Below, in pieces: positions 49,513 to 60,905 of a stretch of DNA of 64,000 bases. The notes below the pieces were generated by a model. That model saw only the letters and a program-made list of their open reading frames with translations. It had not been told where the DNA came from and made no database searches. The DNA lies in the NCBI GenBank assembly GCA_019802505.1, contig JAFMOC010000011.1, positions 6,435,001-6,499,000 of the forward strand, read 5' to 3'. Positions within the stretch are counted from its first letter, which is position 1. Each line of letters starts with the position of its first letter. The DNA comes from Corydoras sp. C115 (taxonomy: Eukaryota; Chordata; Actinopteri; Siluriformes; Callichthyidae). The position numbers and the translations under genes are program-made.

Positions 49513-49655
49513 TCCAGTGATGGATTGGCGACCCTGTACTGGGTGTATCTGCCCAGCCCCCGAAACGTTCTCCCCTGGATGGGCATGGGGAACCCCACTG
49601 CGACCCTACTAGAGGATAAAGCGGGAGATAATGAATGAATGAATGAATGAATGAG
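49513..49655 (+). mobile_element. 5'-truncated V-SINE tail with target duplication
   Basis: It begins TCCAGTGATGGATTGGCGAC and runs to (AATG)n; head and V-domain are absent. TAAATAAGTTG (49502-49512) and TAAATAAATTG (49656-49666) form a 10-of-11 duplication. Confidence 0.88.
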
Positions 49656-49837
49656 TAAATAAATTGTTATACCATGTGGAATGTTTGTTTATAATCAGAA
49701 CTTTACTGATTTTATTCTAACCTGCTAAAATATATTTTGCTGTATTGACCATTTATTTTGGTCAATAGTGTGTGGCACATCCAACACCTGTGCATTACTT
49801 GACCATTGTGTATTTATAAATATTTAATAAAGGTGGA

Positions 49838-50213
49838 ACTGTAGGGTTAGCACGTGCACCTCTCAGCAAATCACAATCTGTTAGCACGTGCTAAGTGGTT
49901 AGCACGTGCACCTCTCAGCAAATCACAATCTGGATGGAGTTTCCATGTTCTCCCCATGTCGGCATGTTGCTCCAGGTTGCTCCACGTTCTCCCATTTCCT
50001 TCCACAGTCCCAAAACATGGATTCAGGGTGAATTGGCTGCTCTAAATTGTCCATATCTAAGTCGGCTCAATATAGTGTGTGTATCTGTGTCTGTGTAAGT
50101 GTGTGCCCAGCAATAAATTGGCGTCCTGTCCTGGGTGTATCTGCTCAGCGCCCGAAACTTTCTGGGAACCCCCCTGCGACCCTTGTAGAGGATTAAGCAG
50201 AAGATAATGAGAT
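49838..50213 (+). mobile_element. V-SINE with duplicated head segment
   Basis: The segment GGTTAGCACGTGCACCTCTC to AATCTG occurs at 49846-49880 and again at 49898-49932, joined by TTAGCACGTGCTAAGTG. The centre and a shortened tail follow (GGATTAAGCAGAAGATAATG). Box B is lost. Confidence 0.88.
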
Positions 50214-50938
50214 AGGATATTATTAATACATTAATATATTGATTATATATAATATATATAATCAATTGATGAATGAATCTTACTATCAAATTGGCGCTTT
50301 GGTTCAAACAGCATCAATTCTGTCTCAGTTCTGCTGATTTATCTATGTATTAGGAATGTGGGAGGAACCCAGAGGAAACCCATGGGTAGAATCTTTGTCA
50401 TGCTTATATTGTCACCTCCAATATGCTGCTTTTAAACATAACTTGGCAATGTTAATCATGAAATGCACTTTACTTATAATAATGTATATGGACAATATTC
50501 TAATAAACATTTATTTAAGTTTCTCTCCCCCCTTTTTGTGTGAGTGTATGTTTCTCTGTCTGGCCCATGCTGATGTACTGAAGTCTTCAAGTTTTTTTCT
50601 CACTTGACTTCCCTCCTCATTATTGCATTTTTACACAGATAACAGCACCCTCCCAGGCGTCTAATCTTCACTGCGACACACGCACTGCATCATTCTTACT
50701 TAGCTCTGTGGCACTGCGGTAATTGCAAGGAACAAACATTAATCTGCATGAGTAAAGTTTCCCAACTGGAAACACTGCGGTTCCAGGAGTCGAAACTCTT
50801 GTATGACCTTTGATGATGATGATGCAGATTCCTTGTTCTGATGATAGATATCAGCTTAACACACATGAGAAGAGAAAAAGACAGATTATGCTTTTGATGT
50901 GAAGTGATGCTCTTACTGATTGGTTGTTTTTTTGACAG

Positions 50939-51079
50939 AAGGAGGGACATGCGAGGTGATTGCTGCACACAGATGCTGTAACAAAAATAAGATTGAGGAG
51001 CGATCACAGACGGTTAAGTGTTCCTGTTTACCAGGGAAAGTGGCAGGAACCACGAGGAATAAACCCTCCTGTGTGGATG
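50939..51079 (+). CDS. tafa1: TAFA1 coding exon 2 (N-terminal half of cysteine-rich domain)
   Basis: This exon follows an acceptor with a T-rich tract ending TTTGACAG at 50938 and ends at donor GTGAGT (51080). It supplies 2 bases, 46 codons and 1 base (phase 1 at both ends). It encodes EGGTCEVIAAHRCCNKNKIE and then the ERSQTVKCSC, PGKVAGTTR and PSCVD motifs, which are the hallmark of TAFA proteins. It contributes six cysteines in the order C, CC, CXC, C, with spacings 7, 13, 1 and 14 as in the family. GGTCEVIAAHRCC and CLPGKVAGTTRN match TAFA1 better than TAFA2 and TAFA4 (CEVVA, CFPGQVAGTTRA), and better than TAFA3 (CLSGQ). TAFA1 is a neuronal secreted protein reported to bind GPR1 and neurexins. 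Introns of 46.3 kb and 5.0 kb flank the exon. Confidence 0.97.
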
Positions 51080-51265
51080 GTGAGTTAATTGGGTTGTATG
51101 CTAAGTGTTTATAGCTATTTCCACTTGCATCAGAGCCAAGAAAATTATAACTCTTCATGCATGTGAGTTTGTTATTGTTATTGTTATTGGGTCAAATTAT
51201 TCACCTTAAAGGAGAATATGCATCAAATGGGTAACAATTCTGTTTAAGAAAAGAACATAAAATAT

Positions 51266-51615
51266 GGCGGCACGGTGGCTTAGTGGTTAGCACGTTCGCC
51301 TCTCAGCACTAGGGATTCCCGGTTCGAATCCCCATCTGGGTGGAGTTTCCATGTTCTCCCCGTGTCTGCGTGGATTTCCTCCGGGTTCTCCGGTTTCCTC
51401 CCACAGTCCAAAAACATGGATCAAGTCAATTGAGTTCTCCAAAATTGCCCCATGTAGAGTGTGTGTGTGTGTGTCTGTGTGTGTGTGTGCCCAGCGATAG
51501 ATTAGCTGGGTGTATCTGCCCAGCTCCTGAAACCTTCTCCCCTGGATGGGCATGGGGAACCCCACCGCGACCCTAATATAGGATAAAGTGGAAGATAATG
51601 AATGGATGAATGAAT
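51266..51615 (+). mobile_element. V-SINE in TAFA1 intron 2, with target duplication
   Basis: Head GGCGGCACGGTGGCTTAGTG, intact box B, V-domain, tail. ATAAAATAT duplicates at 51257-51265 and 51616-51624. It lies 190 bp after exon 2, in sense orientation. Confidence 0.95.
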
Positions 51616-52880
51616 GAAAATAAAATATTTTGACTACAATTAAATAAATTATTTATATTATTTTTCTGTAAGTAAAGTGCAAAAGTAATTGCCCAACATC
51701 TATTGTACTCCTTTAATTAATCCATTTGGCAACTACACACTAGACTGCACCTATGACAGTAAAAAGCAGTGCCTGACAGAATTCTGCTGGATTCTAAAAT
51801 AAGAGCGGAATATGTTTAAGTGCAGTGTTTGGGCAGACTTTGCACTCAGGTCACTCTTGTAGTATGCTGTCCCAGAAAGCCCAGCTCCTCAGGGCCTCAT
51901 ATTATTACCACTCTGTCCTTTTGACAAACGAGTCGCCCTAAGCAGCTACTTCAGGAACAGCACCAGCCCGAGTCCTGCCAAGAAATACCAACAAAAACAC
52001 ATTTCAGTCACGCTTAATGATTTAGACAAGACTAAAAAATACGCCACCATGCAGCATAATGCAGCAGGATTAATAGTTCGATTACTCTGGCTTGTACTAG
52101 GGTCCTGGTTCAGTGATAAACCACTGCTTTGCCATTCAGTGGCATGACTAAATCTGATTCTCTGTTAAATGTAGAAAGCGAGTGTAATTGAAGTCATAAT
52201 GGTGCCCATTAAAGCAGTTCATCAGTGGTGCCCTCCATCTTCTCTCAAAGATGATGCAGCTGATGCGCTGGAATGTCAGACATGCTCAGAGCGAGCTCTT
52301 GCAAAGCCTATAAAGGGGAGACATGACATTGAGGGTTAGCTCTTATGCATGAGACATTTTGTTTACTGTCTTATGGATGAAAGGATGTAATAATCTGAAT
52401 TTTGTATCAAAACGAGGAAGGAAGCCTTGCCTGAGGTGATCCTAATATTGATTTTTCTGTGGCTGGTTGAACCACCAGGGGCTTACTGAAAAAGGAGAAA
52501 ATGGAACTTTTTCAGCTCAAAAGCAGTATGCAGTATAAAAAGAAACACAGAGAAACAAGTCAACAAACAGGTCTGATTTCTGTGCAGCAGAGCAGAGAGA
52601 ACGAGTGATCTCGAATGTATAAGCAGGTGGCTTTTGTTAGACATTTTCTTGGCCTGTTGCTACTATTACTTCTCACTAACTATTTAATTAAATGCACTCA
52701 ATTAGACATATTTTCAGCTGAGATGATAATTTCACAAATTGGTATATTTAATATAATTAATAACAATGTGTTTTCAGCTTTCTGTGATGCAGGTTTTAAA
52801 TATCACACTTACTCAAAATGAGATACAGATAAGAATAATATTCTGCTCCTAATCATAATAGAAATATGTCAGCTACTTAA

Positions 52881-52925
52881 AGGTATAAGTAAGTAAGGTA
52901 TAAGTAAGGTATAAGTAAGGTTAAG
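52881..52925. repeat. Short tandem array, unit AAGGTATAAGT
   Basis: Three to four copies of an 11-bp unit. Each contains GGTA(T)AAGT, which resembles a splice donor core. Confidence 0.85.
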
Positions 52926-55571
52926 TAGAGATCTTGAAATTATAAAAAAATAAAACTCTTGTCCATTATTCAGTGGTTCAGTATCTGAGTATAATTATAA
53001 GCTGGCGCAAACTTTAATCCACCCACTAAACATCAATGGAGGTTAAAATTGCTGCTTCCAAAGCACCAATACATTAATTATCATTTAATTTTCAAACAAC
53101 ATCTAATTTTTTGTTCAGCTTTTTTTAATCTGTTTGCTCAGCAAACCTACATGTATCATTTAAAAGCCTACATGAATGTGTAACTCGTACAATGCTTCTT
53201 ATTCAAATACATTTATCCTATATAGGGTATACAATAATTAACATGCAACAAGTGTCCTTCAACTTAACATTTGGAATTCAACTCCAGCCATAAAGCAACA
53301 ATGAGCACATGGTTTCAAATGGTTTTAAATAACACAGACAATACATATCAATCACCATCATTATAAAATACATCATTTGTTAATGTAAATGTGCCAGTTT
53401 TAGCCAAATGGCTAATGGTTGACCATGAATGAACATTTTCTCAGAAAGCACTCTTAGTCAGTAAAGTAAAAGTAACTTCTATAAATGAATTCTTATAATA
53501 AAATGTTTTCATACTGCAATTATAGTATTAAACTATTAAGCTGAAACATGGCAAATAATATTTTCCATTTGTAATAACAACATACTAACATAATGGTGTA
53601 AAATTCTAATGTTGTAAAAAGCCAGTTTGGATGAATGGAAACTTATAGCTGTAAAGAGAGGGAATGTTATTCATAATAATTTTGAGACATTCGGCATTTT
53701 CAAACAACTCAAAACACATCTTTTAGATGCAATTGATCTAAAATAATTAATTAGTCTCTTTGAATAAAAGCGTGATAAGATCATGATAAGATCTGATTAA
53801 ATTCTAATTAAGATGCTTCATTATATTTTTAAATAGCATGTTAAATAGCATTTTTGTTGCCAAATTGGCAAAAAGTCATACTAACTTTGTTTATTGGCCA
53901 GTGCACTGTATTTTCTACTGCTGAACATTAGACTATTGTGATTTGGCTGACCTGTTCGATCAAACAGGAAGGTTGATGGAGATGAATGTAGCCATTTCTG
54001 TTTAACTTAAAATACCTAATCAACCAGATGTCTTTTGAATGTAATTAATGTATATGGGACTATTATGTTTTAGCCTAAAAAATAATAAAATATACAGTTT
54101 GGGACCTGGGGATAGGAATAGGTGGCTATAAAAATATAAAAAAGGAGGAAAAAGTCTTCAAAAAACACAAATTTCCATACGAATCAGTAATTTTAACCAG
54201 ACAAAAAAATCAGTATTCAGAAATGAATCAAGCTTTTTGTATCTAACTAAAACCATATTTAAAAAATTAAAAGATTTAATACTAAAATGCAAATCAATTC
54301 CTAAAGGACCACTTGCCATTGCTTTAAGCCATGCTTTAAATTTGTATTATCTTATTGTTACAATACTATGTAATGAGTGCTTAAAAAGCTTTCAGCATTC
54401 TAAGCACATAATTTATAAATAATTTCTGACTGTGCCAGATTGCTCTCCTTCTCTGCATATAATGGCCTCTGTTCATGCCATTCGTGAATTACGACTCTTT
54501 CAAGGGGCAAAGAGAGTGAAATTGATATCTTTTTATAGGGTCTACAATGTCAGCTCTTTTGACGAGCCACGCCAGTGAACCATGAACTGAAACTGTAATT
54601 ATGTCAATCTTCCCTCATTACAGGCAGCTAATCTGTATGAATTATACATAGGGGTGAATAGATTAGATAAAACTAATTTTAATAAACAAATAAAGCCTTT
54701 CACTTGAATACAAATTACTTTTACATCATAGTGATATGCATCAAATTCACAAAGAAAATATTTTGTTACATTATGACAGTAGCAACCATGTGGTAACCAT
54801 GGTGTCAAGCGTGGATTTTCTAAGAATTTGTGCTTTAAAAATGGACTTTAATAATATCACTATTGAAATGTATGCTTTAAAAATGTTACATAATTAGGTA
54901 ACAATGCTTATTTTGTCACTAATATACAGTATATACTGTATATATACTATATTATTTATTTTAATATAGCTCCGGAATTTGCACAGTTACCCTTTGGAAT
55001 TAATATAGGTGATTCTAAAGTTTCAGATCCTAAACACGATCACAAGGATGGTAAAGTCTTCGCAGAACTCAAAGACAAAGTAATAATTTAGTAATATGAC
55101 ATTTAAAAAAATATATTTTTAAATATTCTGCTGCCAATTTAGCCAGTTATTTTTGCTATAAAGTGAATTTTTCTTTATAATAGTATGTGATATGGGAAAA
55201 ATAGTGTGGGGATTTGGGATTATTTTTGTTATCTGTGGCTTAAAATGCATAAGGTACATCCAAGAGGCAAAATCTCAGGTAACCAGTGAATTCACTGGAA
55301 TGGATGGTATTTTATACATTTACAACAACTTTAAGACCAATGGAGCAAAAATGACAAACTTTGTGTTAAAACAAATGATATCAGACCCTAGTGGAAGGAT
55401 AAGAGGAAGGATATCAAGGTAGGAAAAAGGTGAACCTTAGATGTAAATTGTCAACAGGCTGTAAATGGTTACAAAACTCTCTAATCTCTAAAGAAATTGG
55501 AGAGACAGATTGTAGTGGATAAATGGAGACCATTCAATCAAGACTACTGTTACAGATCAGTCCAAGGGCAT

Positions 55572-55597
55572 GGTGTGTGTGTGTGTGTGTGTGTGTT
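55572..55597. repeat. (TG)n microsatellite
   Basis: About 12 TG units in intron 2. Confidence 0.95.
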
Positions 55598-56124
55598 TGT
55601 TTTAAATGTTCTACATTGGATTAAAGTGCCTAAATTGTTCATAGTGCATTAAAAATCATTATTCATAAAGCACAATAATATTATTCACTTTGTGTTGTAA
55701 AAAGTTTACAGTGAGAAGTTTGGAATTGGTTCAGATTTAAAATAGTTATAAAAAGCAGCTTGTACTTTCTGTCATACATATGCTGCTTCAGCTTATCTAG
55801 TTAGAATGCAGAAACCTGGCGGTGGTAGTCAAGTTAAATAGAAGTTAATGATTAATGCTCAAAAAAATGCTTAAAAAAACCCTCCTGCGTCGATTTGTTT
55901 AATGAGGAACAGAGCTCTGAGAGAAGGATTGCTCAAGTTAAATAAAAAAATATAGCATTTAATTGAATTGAATTGAATTTAATTTAAACAAATAATTTTT
56001 AACCATGTGTTGCCATTTATCAAAAACTACCATATTGCTGTTACCACAAGAACATTTAAGTCTGAACTATTCCTCAGTGCCTCAAACATGTCCAAAGTGT
56101 TTATGAGTGTTTTTCCCCCTACAG

Positions 56125-56249
56125 CTTCTATAGTGGTGGGAAAGTGGTGGTGCGAGATGGAACCATGTCTGGAGGGAGAGGAGTGCAAGACTCTGCCAGA
56201 CAACTCGGGCTGGATGTGCTACTCTGGGAACAAGATCAAAACCACCAGG
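56125..56249 (+). CDS. tafa1: TAFA1 coding exon 3 (C-terminal half of cysteine-rich domain)
   Basis: The acceptor is TTTTTCCCCCTACAG ending at 56124. The exon gives 2 bases plus 41 codons and ends after an Arg codon at 56249, with a GTGAGA donor at 56250. It begins ASIVVGKWWCEMEPCLEGEE and continues to the KIKTTR motif. GKWWCEMEPC and ECKTLPDNSGWMC are diagnostic of TAFA1; TAFA2 has QKWWCHMQPC and TAFA3 has QRWWCQMEPC. It carries the last four of the ten conserved cysteines, with spacings 11 (across the splice), 4, 5 and 10. One visible difference from human is YSG in place of ATG after the last cysteine. If intron 3 were retained, translation would add VRASSHA and stop at 56273. Confidence 0.97.
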
Positions 56250-56456
56250 GTGAGAGCTAGTTCACATGCATGAATTAACTTGGGGAAATAATTTTAAACA
56301 TATAATTTGATTATATGCTCATTAGAGTGCAGCATGAGTACCGTGAAACATTCAGGGATCTTTATTATACTGCCTTACTAGCAATATGAAGAGAAAATCT
56401 GCCATGCTTTTATATCTGTCTTTATGTGCCAGATGCATACAATGTTTTATTTAACT

Positions 56457-56530
<74 letters not shown>

Positions 56531-56539
56531 TGTGTGTGT

Positions 56540-56591
<52 letters not shown>

Positions 56592-56594
56592 CAG
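56250..56594 (+). other. TAFA1 intron 3 (345 bp) with TG-repeat acceptor
   Basis: The donor is GTGAGA and the acceptor TTTCAG. The last 130 bases before TTTCAG are (TG)n. The last AG before the acceptor is at 56431-56432, so about 160 bases are free of AG. A TTTAAC motif at 56450-56455 is a plausible branch site placed unusually far, about 140 bases, from the acceptor. Confidence 0.65.
56458..56590. repeat. (TG)n microsatellite before the last TAFA1 acceptor
   Basis: This is about 65 TG units with two TATG interruptions (near 56523 and 56543), ending in TTTCAG. On RNA it would be a UG tract in place of an ordinary polypyrimidine tract. Confidence 0.95.
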
Positions 56595-56621
56595 AATACT
56601 CATCCATATCCAACCTTGTAG
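56595..56621 (+). CDS. tafa1: TAFA1 terminal coding exon 4 (C-terminal tail and stop)
   Basis: This is a proposed short last coding exon. After the acceptor TTTCAG at 56594, reading in phase 0 gives NTHPYPTL and a TAG stop at 56619-56621. Human TAFA1 ends KIKTTR-IHPRT, and the shared HP..T pattern, the matching phase and the tiny size support the choice. The acceptor lies immediately behind a 130-bp TG repeat. The alternatives are retention of intron 3 (ending VRASSHA) or a splice to TTTTAG at about 58501, which would add a single Glu before a stop. The human-like length (about 136 residues) favours this exon, but transcript data would be needed to settle it. Confidence 0.72.
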   Translation, partial: NTHPYPTL

Positions 56622-57010
56622 CAGTGGCTTCAGTTTAATAGGAAGAAAAGGTTCGTTGTTTTACAATGTATAACTGCTAACACACACACACCTGTTATTT
56701 GCTGATATAAAGGCTTTTGTACATAACCTTCTATATAAGCTCTTATATTATTCTTATTCTTATTACTGTTCTTAATTCCTAGTCTTGAAGTGTCAGTCTG
56801 TGAGTCAGGCTTGGAACAGCGGCACTAAATTATTGTGTTTCAACAGACTTTTCCCTAAAGCATATTTAGTGAGCACAGTATTTTGCCTCAGAAAACACCC
56901 TGACTGATTCTTTATGATCCTATGCATTTACATTAAAGAGCAAACATGCAATCATAAACTGTTTAGGTCAAAAATATTTTACTACATTTCAGAGAGAAAT
57001 ATGTAATTCA
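56622..57010 (+). other. Probable start of the TAFA1 3' UTR
   Basis: This is unique AT-rich sequence after the proposed stop, up to the first SINE. A variant poly(A) signal, ATTAAA, lies at 56932-56937, and a canonical AATAAA lies further down at 58476-58481. The true end cannot be chosen without transcripts. Confidence 0.4.
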
Positions 57011-57364
57011 GGGCGGCACGGTGGCTTAGTGGTTAGCACGTTCGCCTCTCAGCACTAGGGATTCCCGGTTCGAATCCCCATCTGGGTGGAGTTTCCATGT
57101 TCTCCCCGTGTCCGCGTGGGTTTCCTCCGGGTTCTCCGGTTTCCTCCCACAGTCCAAAAACATGGATCAAGTCAATTGAATTCTCAAAATTGCCCCATAT
57201 AGAGTGTGTCTGTGTGAGTGAGTGTGTGCCCAGTGAAGGATTGGCGCCCTGTCCTGGGTCTATCTGCCCAGCTCCCGAAACGTTCTCCCCTGGATGGGCA
57301 TGGGGAACCCCACTGCGACCCTACTAGAGGATAAAGCGGGAGATAATGAATGAATGAATGAATG
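57011..57364 (+). mobile_element. V-SINE, full length, with 13-bp target duplication
   Basis: GGGCGGCACGGTGGCTTAGT to (AATG)n. AATATGTAATTCA duplicates at 56998-57010 and 57365-57377. It lies in the 3' UTR or flank of TAFA1. Confidence 0.96.
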
Positions 57365-57398
57365 AATATGTAATTCATTCATATTTTATATATATATA

Positions 57399-57530
57399 TT
57401 CATTCATTCATTATCTCCCGCTTTATCCTCTATTAGGGTCGCGGTGGGGTTCCCCATGCCCATCCAGGGGAGAACATCTCGGGCGCTGGGCAGATAGACC
57501 CAGGAAAGGGCGCCAATCCATCGCTGGGCA
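57399..57530 (-). mobile_element. 5'-truncated V-SINE tail between TA runs
   Basis: From (ATTC)n and ATCTCCCGCTTTATCC to CCATCGCTGGGCA, then (TA)n at 57531-57555. Head and V-domain are absent. TA runs lie on both sides, so a TA target duplication is likely but cannot be proven. Confidence 0.88.
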
Positions 57531-57819
57531 TATATATATATATATATATATATATTTAACACGTGTTGTTTACTAGGTACATTATTAAATTCTTTTAATA
57601 GGATCTTCTAAAACAATGTAATATAACAAACTTTTAAAACAAACTTTCTGCACAGTGATTAAAATTAAGCTTTTTTTAGTCAGATTTCAGGCCTATTTCA
57701 TGGTGTTAACGCATATTTTAGTGTATGTTCTAATGTTTCAATATTTCACTAAAAATATTTATGTTTATTAGCTTTTGCATTTTTCTTTCTGAATAGTTCA
57801 AACTAGCTCTGTCGTTCAT

Positions 57820-58020
57820 TTTTTTATATAGTGCTTTTTACAACAGTCTCAAAACAGCTTTACAGTATTCCAAAATCTGAACTCCCAATAAACAATCCAG
57901 AGCGACAGTGGCAATAAAAAACTCCCTGTAACGTTGTTTTTTAAGGAAGAAACCTTGGGAGGACCGAGGCTCATTGGGGACTAATCCTCGAGTGCAGGAC
58001 ACCAATGTACAGATTATACA
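57820..58020 (+). repeat. Dispersed teleost repeat, class uncertain
   Basis: It contains ATAGTGCTTTTTACAACAG, GAGCGACAGTGGCAATAAAA, AACTCCCTGTAACG and AAGGAAGAAACCTTGGGAGG. I recognise this motif series from many fish genomes. No reading frame is intact. Confidence 0.6.
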
Positions 58021-58024
58021 CTAT

Positions 58025-59807
58025 ACTATACTATATTAATACCATTCAGTAGCTATATAGTTAAAAATCAGTCAAAAGAGGTCAAAATGGTTTTAATGTT
58101 AATGCTATTGTCTAGTTGATGTAGATAGAAAGATTTTAAATTATTTTAAATAGGAAATTATTTTAAACATTTTCTTAAGTAAGTTCCTGAATGCCTGGCT
58201 CACCTGCTATTATTGCTGGATATTATAGTGAATGTCTTTATAACATCATGGTAATAGTATATACTTTCTATATACTTTGCTCATTAGCATGTCTTTCCCT
58301 CTAGGCACAAAGTGTGCTTTATAAAGATGTGATTTATTGAGTTTGATATAGAGGAACTCTAGTGGCCTGCACTGAAACGAACCTCCCCAAACACCTTTGG
58401 AAACACAAACTTTTGGCTATGTTGTATATTTTAAAATGACACTAAAACATATTTTTATGTTTTATAGAATATATAAATAAAATTCTGTTTTTGTTATTTT
58501 AGGAGTAAATCAGGAGACCAATAATATCATCTACTCCAGGAAAAGTGAGCTGGTTAACAACCTGTCAAGATGGCATTTTAAGTATTTAACTTTCAACCAA
58601 AAAATGTGACCATTTGTCTGACCAAGAAACTCTTGGCCTATGGACACTTTTTTTGTTTGTGATTTTGTCATTGACTCTACCAGACTGAACCTGCTCCCCC
58701 TAAATCCTCAATGAACAAAGGACCTTTCCTGTCTGGTGCATTCCCCTGAGCCAGATTTGACTTTCATGACATTCCTGGAAGTTTCTGTTTTCAGACCCAT
58801 GGGAGCTAACAAACTCTTCTCCAGTGATTACAATGAACTTCATGAGAGTGCTATTTTTTAGAGTCTTCAGAAGAATCCTCATCTGTCATCCATGAGAAAC
58901 ACACTCTGCATATTTCCGGCCACTAAAATGAACTGGTAAGGATATGTGACATACTGACAACTGATTCTGATCTGTTTTGCAACAGATAACCCAACAATAA
59001 GTGTAAATGAAAAGGAAAACTGAGTACAGGAATAATGTTTGAGTTTAACTGTGAAAACACCACTGTATGTTGATTTAGAAATGTTTTAAAACAACAGCAG
59101 ATTTTCCCACATTATCTCACATTTTTAATGTCCACAAAAGAGTTAAGTTTCCAGGGTTCATTAACTTAATAGTAAATTGATAAACCATCATTCAAAGGAC
59201 TTCTGCGTAAAAACTCTGGGACTTATTACCAAAACCAATGAGGTCTGATCGGAATCTGCTGCTGCATGCAGATATAAAATAGCATGACATTTAAATACTT
59301 GGTATAGAATTTGTATTCTGCTGTTAAGAGTTTTGCCTTCATTAATTAACTGTTAAAATGTGCAATGTTTAAAAGTCTCGCTCAGTGGTGCAGAACTGAA
59401 AGTACATTTAGGATGGTTTCTGTTATGTTGACGTGAATATGCAAGAGTGGAGACGGCATAGTTGCTTCTGAAGTGCTTGTTACTTTTTGCCAGCACACCA
59501 TTTAAAACTGAGTTGAAACTGCCCACTCGTGTCTATATTTAACTGCGCTGATTAATATCCATCAAATTTAAGGGTACTCCTGCAGAGTGGTGTATTTCAC
59601 CCAGCTACACTGTATTATGAGATGGAGCAGCAACGCTAAATTCTTTCACATGGTCATCAGTAAGACTAAGCTTGTAACCGGGGGTCATTTTAGACATTTA
59701 ATAGCCTTTTCCCATTTAAATAACTTACTGATTATTATTGTTTTGTTGACACAGCTGACACAGTTTAAGAATATTAATAATATTCAAAACATAAAATTGA
59801 ATTGCAT
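58025..59807. other. 3' flank or UTR of TAFA1, nothing firm
   Basis: An AATAAA lies at 58476-58481. A TTTTAG at about 58501 resembles an acceptor but gives no sensible C-terminus. No other gene was seen. Confidence 0.45.
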
Positions 59808-59818
59808 AAATTAAGATC

Positions 59819-60150
59819 CGGCGGCACGGTGACTTAGTGGTTAACACGTTCGCCTCTCAGCGCTAGGGATTTCCGGTTCGAATCCCCATCTGGGTGGAGT
59901 TTCCATGTTCTCCCCGTGTCTGCGTGGGTTTCCTCCCACAGTCCAAAAACATGGATTAAGTCAATTGAATTCTCAAAAATTGCCCCATATAGAGTGTGTC
60001 TGTGTGAGTGAGTGTGTGCCCAGTGATGGATTGGCGCCCTGTCCTGGGTCTATCTGCCCAGTGGCCGAGACGTTCTCCCCTGGATGGGCATGGGGAACCC
60101 CACCGCGACTCTAATAGAGGATAAAGCGGGAGATAATGAATGAATGAATG
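59819..60150 (+). mobile_element. V-SINE with target duplication
   Basis: Head CGGCACGGTGACTTAGTGG, box B intact, V-domain shortened by about 20 bases. AAATTAAGATC duplicates at 59808-59818 and 60151-60161. Confidence 0.95.
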
Positions 60151-60624
60151 AAATTAAGATCAATTAAACTGTGTTATTTTTTTAGACTTGTAAAAAAGAG
60201 GATGTCTTTTAAATTGTGTTTAAGTGGAAAGTTAGGTTAGCTCAGTGACACAGCAAGGTCAGAGGATACAATCGGCTCGTGCTACATTATGTAGTAACAT
60301 AATGGTATGCTACTAAGTACAGTAGAACATCAACTGCTTGTAATGTAAAAATGTACCAAATGACAAGTGCTCAGCCAAAGTCCCAGGAACCAGAACTGGT
60401 TGTCATTTTAAAGCAAATTTATTCAAATTCTACATCATTTTACAATCTCAAACTAACACTATGTGTATTATGATGAGCTCCAAGATATCTTTTTTCCATT
60501 AAACTGTAGTTCCAACTTAAACATAAATCAAATGTAGACAAGAATAGAATGGAATTCATATTGTTAGATTATATGTGTGACCTAATAAATAAATTTACAT
60601 AAAATACCATGCTTGTGGGAAGTG

Positions 60625-60905
60625 TGGTGATGCAATGGACTCTATCAACTCACAGCAAAAAGGTCCTGGGCTTAGTTTCTAGGCAGCGTCCTTTCTTTTA
60701 GAGTTTGCATGTTCTCCTTATGTCTGTCTTTACAAGTTTAAAAGTCCAAATAAAAATGATCTGAATAGAAAACACAACTTTGCTCAATGTGATAGTGCCT
60801 GTAAGATGGACTGTCAACATGGCCAAGTTGATTTGCCAATTAATGCTGGGGTAGACCATCACCCCGCTTTGTTTAGGATAAGAGGCTTACAAACAAATGG
60901 ATGAA
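60625..60905 (+). repeat. Relic of an older V-SINE-type element
   Basis: It has GTGGTGATGCAATGGACTC, AAGGTCCTGGGCTTAGTTTC, GAGTTTGCATGTTCTCCTTATG and a decayed tail. The head differs from the main family. Confidence 0.65.

Larger units (their letters stand above)
4631..50938 (+). other. TAFA1 intron 1 (about 46.3 kb)
   Basis: The donor is GTGAGT at 4631 and the acceptor TTTGACAG ends at 50938. The intron interrupts codon 40 (phase 1). It holds most of the SINE copies in the window, in both orientations, plus the inverted duplication at 20-22 kb, a Tc1 relic and several long TA and TG tracts. Very large introns here are usual for TAFA1 in vertebrates. No second gene was found inside it on either strand. 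Confidence 0.85.
51080..56124 (+). other. TAFA1 intron 2 (about 5.0 kb)
   Basis: The donor is GTGAGT at 51080 and the acceptor CCCCCTACAG ends at 56124. It contains one full SINE (51266-51615), a short 11-bp-unit tandem array near 52.9 kb and a (TG)n near 55.6 kb. The remainder is AT-rich unique-looking sequence without a recognisable element. Confidence 0.85.

Noticed and set aside
56458..56673. Poly-Cys/Val and His/Thr frames
   Set aside because: They are translations of the (TG)n microsatellite.
58502..58560. Possible alternative last exon of TAFA1 after TTTTAG
   Set aside because: In the required phase it gives one Glu and a stop, with no resemblance to known TAFA tails. It remains possible only as a UTR exon.
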